Shown: piece by piece, positions 59,239 to 64,000 of the stretch
How the letters are laid out: each line of letters opens with the position of its first letter
Position numbering within the stretch: the first letter of the stretch is position 1
Assembly: GCF_902832885.1 (NCBI RefSeq)
Contig: NZ_CADFDK010000001.1
Coordinates: 434,001-498,000, forward strand
Origin: Burkholderia seminalis DSM 23518
GTDB taxonomy: Bacteria; Pseudomonadota; Gammaproteobacteria; Burkholderiales; Burkholderiaceae
DNA length: 64,000 nt
Direction: 5' to 3'
Position numbers and translations under genes: made by a program
Notes under the pieces: generated by a model
Databases searched by the model: none
What the model was told of the DNA's origin: nothing
What the model saw: the letters and a program-made list of their open reading frames with translations, nothing else

Positions 59239-62200
59239 ATGAACAAGAAACGCTATCGGGTTGTGTTCAATCGCGCACGGGGCGCGATGATGGTCGTTCA
59301 GGAAAATGGCAGTTCGGCGCGCGCAGTAGGGAATTCACAAGGAGCGCGCGCACCATCGGGCTTGCCGGGGTTGCGAATCGTATGGCAGCCGATTGCGATG
59401 GCGGCCGCATTGTTGTTCGGTGTGCCGTTATTCAGCTTCGCGCAAATCGCGCCGACTCCTGGCACGAGCACACACGTGATCCAGACGCAGAGCGGCATTC
59501 CGCAAGTGAATATCGCCGCGCCGTCTGGCGCAGGCGTCTCGGTGAACACGTACAACCAGTTCGATGTTCAAAAACCAGGCGCGATACTGAACAACTCGCC
59601 GACGATCGCGAACACGCAGCAGGCGGGGATGATCAACGGCAACCCGAATTTCGGTGTCGGCCAGTCCGCGCGGATCATCGTCAACCAGGTCAACAGCAAT
59701 GCGCCTTCGCAACTCAGAGGTTACGTTGAGGTGGCGGGCAACCGTGCCGAAGTGATCTTGTCAAACAGTGCGGGTATTCAGGTCGACGGCGGCGGGTTTA
59801 TCAATACGTCGCGAGCCGTCCTCACCACCGGTACGCCTTACTACGGCACCGACGGATCACTCGGTGGATTCAACGTATCGCGCGGCCTGATTTCCGTGAG
59901 CGGTGCTGGCCTGAACGCATCGAACGTCGATCAGGTTGACTTGATTTCGCGCGCGGTGCAGGCCAACGCAGCGATTTACGCCAAGAATCTGAACGTCGTC
60001 GCAGGTTCGAACCAAGTCAACCACGACACGCTCGCGGCGACACCGATCGCTGGCGATGGTGCGGCACCGGCGATCGCAATCGACGTGAGCCAACTCGGCG
60101 GCATGTACGCGAACAGGGTCTTTCTCGTATCGAACGAGTTTGGTGTCGGTGTCGCGAACGCCGGGACGATCGCGGCACAAGCAGGCGACCTGACGCTGCA
60201 ATCCAACGGCCAGCTTGTACTAACGGGCAAGGCGACTGCAAGCGGTAATCTTTCCGCAATGGCGAGCAGTATTCAAAACACCGGAACGACGTATGCGCAA
60301 CAGAGCGCAAACGTTTCAGCAGCCGGTGTGTTGTCGAACAGCGGGACGCTCGCTGCGCAGCAAAATACGACGGTCGACGCAGGTAGCATCAACTCGACCG
60401 GAACGCTCGGTGCGGGCGTAAATAACGATGGCTCAGTCGGAAAAGGCGGCGACCTGAATCTGTCGAGCACGGGACAACTGACGGCGACCGGGCAGAACGT
60501 CGCGGGCGGGAGCGCGTCGATTTCCGGCAGCGGCGTCAATCTCGCAGGCAGCCAGACGGCCGCGAACGGCAATGTGTCGCTGAACGCGAACGCGGGCGAC
60601 CTGAACCTTGCGAACGCGACGACGAGTGCGCAGGGGGCACTCAATGCGAAGGCAGCGGGTGCGTTGATCAACGATCAAGGCGCGCTGTCGAGCCAAGGCA
60701 ACGCAACGTTGACCGCGGACAGCATTTCAAATCAAAGCGGCAAGATATCGGCGCAAGGTTCGTTGAACGTGCAATCGAACGGTGCGATCGCGAATCAGGG
60801 CGGTACGCTGGTTTCGGAAAATTCGGTACAGGTGCGCGGCGGTGCGATCGCAAACAACCAAGGTACGATCCAGAGCGCGGCCGGAATGAACATTTCGGGA
60901 AGCTCGTTGGACAACAGTGCGGGTCGCGTTACGTCGCTGAATTCGGATGGTTTGTCCATTACGACGACGGGGCAACTGACGAATGACGCCGGTACGACCG
61001 CACTTGGCGCACAAGGCGGTGTGATTGGCGGTAACGGCAGTGTGGCGATTCAATCGGGCAGCGTCGTGAACCACGGCACGGTCAGTGCACAAACGAATTT
61101 GAACGTCGGCACGCAATCACTCGACAATGGCAGCGGTGCGTTGTCAGCTGCGCAAAACGCGGTGATCGATGCAGGTGCGCGGTTGACGAATGGTTCGGGC
61201 AGTATCACCGCCGGACAATCCGCGACAGTGGATGCCGCGTCGCTGAATAATGATGCGGGTTCGGTACAGGCGGCACAGTTGTCGCTCGTGGCGACGAATT
61301 TGTCGAACCATGGCGGCACGATTACACAAACCGGGACGGGCACAATGAATGTTGCCGTCTCGAACATGCTCGATAACTCAAGCAACGGCGTGATTCAGAC
61401 CAACAGCACGGACCTGAACCTCACGCCCGCGACACTGATCAACGATCACGGAAAAATTGCTCATGCCGGGAGCGGTGCGCTGTCGATTTTCACCGGTGCA
61501 TTGTCGAATCAAGGCGGCACGATCGCGACCAACGGGGCATTGAGCCTGAAAGCCTCAGCCGTATCGAATAGCGCAGGTACGCTGGCCGCGCAGCGTCACG
61601 CGGCGCTTGACGTGCAGTCGTTCGATAACCGTGCGGGCGGCTATGTCGGTGCGGACAGCATGACGCTGAAAGCTCAAGGCGGTGTCGATAACCGTACTGG
61701 CACGCTCGAAGCTAACAACGGCGTTTCAGTGACGGCCGACAGTCTCGCGAATGATGGAGGCTCACTTAAAAACGTGGGTGCAGGCGCGCTGTCAGTCATG
61801 ACAGTAAACGCACTGACGAATACGGCGGGCGGCACCATCGGCGGCAACGGAGACGTTTCGGTATCAGCGGGCAGCATCGATAATTCCAGCGGCTCGCTGC
61901 TCGCGGGACAGGCGCTTTCAGTACAGTCGAACAGCGCGATCACGAATGCTGCCGGTCTTGTCCAGGCGAATGGGAATCTGTCGCTGCGAGCACAAGGCGC
62001 GATCAACAACAGCGCAGGGCAAATCGAAGCGAACGGTACGAATGCGGCGCTCGCGCTGTCGGGGAGCAGCGTCGACAACAGCGACGGGCGCATCGTCAAT
62101 ATCGGTAGCGGAGCGACAACGATCGATGGCGGTACATCGATCACAAACACGAACGCCTCCGGAAAAGCGGGGGCAGGCACGATTGGCGGAAACGGCGATG

Positions 62201-64000
62201 TTACGCTGACCGCGCAAACGCTCACGAACGCACAAGGTGGTCAGACGCTGTCCGGGCGAGATTTGACGCTGAATATTGCAAACGACGTAAGGAATGCGAG
62301 TGGCGTGCTGTCAGCCGCGAACAACCTCAAGTTGAGCGCGGTAAACGCAGCACTGGCGAATCAGGCTGGATCGATTCGTGCAAATGGCGCGCTGTCGCTC
62401 AACACTGCATCTATCGACAACGCGTTCGGCAAAATCGGCAACGACACTGGCACCGGCGGCAGTGTCTCAATTCAGACCGGCACGCTTACCAACCAGAATG
62501 GCGTGATCGGCAGCGATCAGGATCTGACGCTAACCGCGAGCACGTTGAGCGGTGATGGTTCGATTGTGGCGGGCCGAAACGGTGCGGTGGCACTCGGTAG
62601 CGATTACACGCAGACCACGGCGAACAAGTTGCACGCAAATGGGGACCTCACGTTTTCCACGTCGGGAAAACTGACGAACCGAGGCGTGCTGGATGCCAAC
62701 GGCGCGCTGACCGTGAACGCTGCGAACGTGGAGAACCAAGCAGGCGCCGATCTGAATTCCAGTAAGACGACGGTCAACGCGAACGGCGGCGCGATCGATA
62801 ACGCAGGTCGCATCGAAGGCGATACGGTTGCGACCAACAGCGCGACGCTGAACAACACCGCGACGATCATCGGCCGCGAAGTCAGCACCACTGCGAACAC
62901 GATCAACAATACCGGTGCGGCGGCCGTGATTGCGGCGGCCGAACGGGTGAATTTGTTCGCGTCCAACCAGTTGTCGAACACGGGCGGCGCGAATATCTTC
63001 AGCGCGGGCGATATCAATATCGCCGCGAACGGTCAGCGCGACGCGAACGGGTTTCTCGCGAACCGTACGCAAAATGTCTTGAACGATCAGTCCACGATCG
63101 AAGCGCAAGGCAGCGTCGAACTCGCGGCTGGTACGTTCACGAACACACGTCCGGCTCCCGTAGTGACTACTGAAACCACGAGCACGACGAGCAAGCACGA
63201 AACCAAACGTCAGAAGTACATCGTGTGCGCGACGATGAATGCAGACCCGAACGGCGGGTGTTCGCAGGCGATGTGGGTCAACGGTTACAAGACGCCGCTC
63301 ACTTCAACCTATAGTCCTTCGCAGGTTGTATCGGAAACGTCCGGACCAAACGCGACTGACAAGGTATTGGTCGTGAACGTGAACGGCAAGCAGCAGACGA
63401 TTTATTACAACACGCTGACGACCAACGCGGACGGTACGGTTACGGTCAACTATTGGGATGCATACGATCCGCACGTCAACTACGTTCCGGATACGGAATA
63501 CACGACGCGCAGCGATGGCCACAACGGCTATCAGCGTGTCGAAATCTGGCGCGACACGACAACCACGGTCCAGCAGGACAAGGTAACGAGCCAGGCGCAA
63601 CAGGCGCAACTCGTGGCTGGCAACAACATCGTGATGAAGAACGTCGGGACGATCAACAACGAATACAGCTCACTTGCGGCGGGCGGGTCGATCAAAATAG
63701 GCGACTCGGATGTGTCCGGCAGTGCAGGTTCAGGCAGCTACGGTGGCACGGTCGTGAACAACGTCGGGCGGACGCTGTATCAGTATCAGACCGACAGTAT
63801 CGTATCGATGTACGCGTGGAACGAGGATACGACGCGGGATCGCGGAACGATCGTTCAGCCTTCGAAGGTCTATACACCCGTTGCCATCGGCGGCACGGGG
63901 GGCACGATTGTCGCCAACCAGTCGGTGATCATCGACGCGAAGGATGTCAACAACCAGAACGTCGCGGCGCAGAATTCTTCGACGGGCGCAACTGGCGGCA
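59239..64000 (+). CDS. two-partner-secretion filamentous haemagglutinin/CdiA-BcpA-like exoprotein, N-terminal part (runs off window)
   Basis: Open for all 1587 codons to the end. The start MNKKRYRVVFNRARGAM is the ESPR of large autotransported and TPS proteins; the hydrophobic core (about 52-67) ends near FSFAQ (about residue 69). Residues about 75-310 form the TPS haemagglutination domain with VEVAGNRAEVILSNSAGIQVDG, FINTSRAVLTTG and DVSQLGGMYANRVFLVSNEFG. From about 320 to 1300 are many degenerate 20-residue FHA repeats with AxGxLxLxAxxLxNxxG patterns. An insert at about 1308-1450 is Thr/Tyr-rich with two Cys. Probably CdiA/BcpA type contact-dependent inhibition or FhaB adhesin; the toxin end and TpsB partner are not in the window. 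Lower GC than neighbours. Confidence 0.9.
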   Translation, partial: MNKKRYRVVFNRARGAMMVVQENGSSARAVGNSQGARAPSGLPGLRIVWQPIAMAAALLFGVPLFSFAQIAPTPGTSTHVIQTQSGIPQVNIAAPSGAGVSVNTYNQFDVQKPGAILNNSPTIANTQQAGMINGNPNFGVGQSARIIVNQVNSNAPSQLRGYVEVAGNRAEVILSNSAGIQVDGGGFINTSRAVLTTGTPYYGTDGSLGGFNVSRGLISVSGAGLNASNVDQVDLISRAVQANAAIYAKNLNVVAGSNQVNHDTLAATPIAGDGAAPAIAIDVSQLGGMYANRVFLVSNEFGVGVANAGTIAAQAGDLTLQSNGQLVLTGKATASGNLSAMASSIQNTGTTYAQQSANVSAAGVLSNSGTLAAQQNTTVDAGSINSTGTLGAGVNNDGSVGKGGDLNLSSTGQLTATGQNVAGGSASISGSGVNLAGSQTAANGNVSLNANAGDLNLANATTSAQGALNAKAAGALINDQGALSSQGNATLTADSISNQSGKISAQGSLNVQSNGAIANQGGTLVSENSVQVRGGAIANNQGTIQSAAGMNISGSSLDNSAGRVTSLNSDGLSITTTGQLTNDAGTTALGAQGGVIGGNGSVAIQSGSVVNHGTVSAQTNLNVGTQSLDNGSGALSAAQNAVIDAGARLTNGSGSITAGQSATVDAASLNNDAGSVQAAQLSLVATNLSNHGGTITQTGTGTMNVAVSNMLDNSSNGVIQTNSTDLNLTPATLINDHGKIAHAGSGALSIFTGALSNQGGTIATNGALSLKASAVSNSAGTLAAQRHAALDVQSFDNRAGGYVGADSMTLKAQGGVDNRTGTLEANNGVSVTADSLANDGGSLKNVGAGALSVMTVNALTNTAGGTIGGNGDVSVSAGSIDNSSGSLLAGQALSVQSNSAITNAAGLVQANGNLSLRAQGAINNSAGQIEANGTNAALALSGSSVDNSDGRIVNIGSGATTIDGGTSITNTNASGKAGAGTIGGNGDVTLTAQTLTNAQGGQTLSGRDLTLNIANDVRNASGVLSAANNLKLSAVNAALANQAGSIRANGALSLNTASIDNAFGKIGNDTGTGGSVSIQTGTLTNQNGVIGSDQDLTLTASTLSGDGSIVAGRNGAVALGSDYTQTTANKLHANGDLTFSTSGKLTNRGVLDANGALTVNAANVENQAGADLNSSKTTVNANGGAIDNAGRIEGDTVATNSATLNNTATIIGREVSTTANTINNTGAAAVIAAAERVNLFASNQLSNTGGANIFSAGDINIAANGQRDANGFLANRTQNVLNDQSTIEAQGSVELAAGTFTNTRPAPVVTTETTSTTSKHETKRQKYIVCATMNADPNGGCSQAMWVNGYKTPLTSTYSPSQVVSETSGPNATDKVLVVNVNGKQQTIYYNTLTTNADGTVTVNYWDAYDPHVNYVPDTEYTTRSDGHNGYQRVEIWRDTTTTVQQDKVTSQAQQAQLVAGNNIVMKNVGTINNEYSSLAAGGSIKIGDSDVSGSAGSGSYGGTVVNNVGRTLYQYQTDSIVSMYAWNEDTTRDRGTIVQPSKVYTPVAIGGTGGTIVANQSVIIDAKDVNNQNVAAQNSSTGATGG

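Overview
The window looks like a piece of the main chromosome of a Burkholderia cepacia complex species. The evidence is the high G+C, the heavy use of GCG, TCG and CTG codons, and a run of proteins of the lengths and types expected in Burkholderia: a 79-residue Hfq, a HisZ regulatory subunit, class I PHA synthesis genes with PhaR, and Kup. The species assignment is inference, because no database search was possible.

Layout. 1-2100: end of an NlpD-type peptidase gene, rpoS, and a PolB-like 3'-5' exonuclease. 2106-5345: an EEP-family hydrolase divergent from rlmD, which converges on a BI-1/YccA membrane protein gene across a bidirectional terminator. 5595-14625: ndk, rlmN, rodZ, ispG, hisS, yfgM, bamB and der, a widely conserved proteobacterial order linking nucleotide balance, rRNA/tRNA modification, isoprenoid synthesis, His-tRNA charging and outer membrane assembly. 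14778-22113: hfq, hflX, hflK, hflC, a small DUF2065-type gene, hisZ, purA and a phosphoribosyltransferase gene. 22390-26733: kup converging on tex. 26894-30240: two small coiled-coil proteins and a DinG/YoaA-type Fe-S helicase. 30362-33285: bamD divergent from rluD and pgeF. 33646-38359: phaC, phaA, phaB and phaR for polyhydroxybutyrate synthesis and its regulation.

38769-43000 is more accessory in character. It holds an LprI-like secreted protein, a small hypothetical, and a pair of M16 peptidases (one with and one without the zinc motif) whose codon choice looks unlike its neighbours. 43399-47618: rimO, a PfkB sugar kinase, a secreted hypothetical and a cystathionine beta-lyase type enzyme. 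47704-52237: serB, a LysR regulator divergent from an alcohol dehydrogenase-like enzyme with a clear dyad operator between them, and two secreted proteins, one resembling PliI lysozyme inhibitors. 52278-58442: a FetAB-type ABC exporter, an AsmA-family protein, a lipocalin-like protein and an ABC-F ATPase.

After 58443 the base composition drops and an AT-rich gap of about 800 bp leads into a very large open reading frame (59239 to beyond 64000). Its start has an ESPR signal peptide and a TPS haemagglutination domain, followed by filamentous-haemagglutinin repeats. It is a two-partner-secretion exoprotein of the CdiA/BcpA/FhaB kind, truncated by the window edge. No transporter gene lies upstream, which fits the Burkholderia bcpA-I-O-B order (partner genes downstream) but does not prove it. 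This is the most likely place for a novel polymorphic toxin/immunity system, but the toxin tip is not in this window. No tRNA, rRNA, CRISPR array or insertion sequence was seen.
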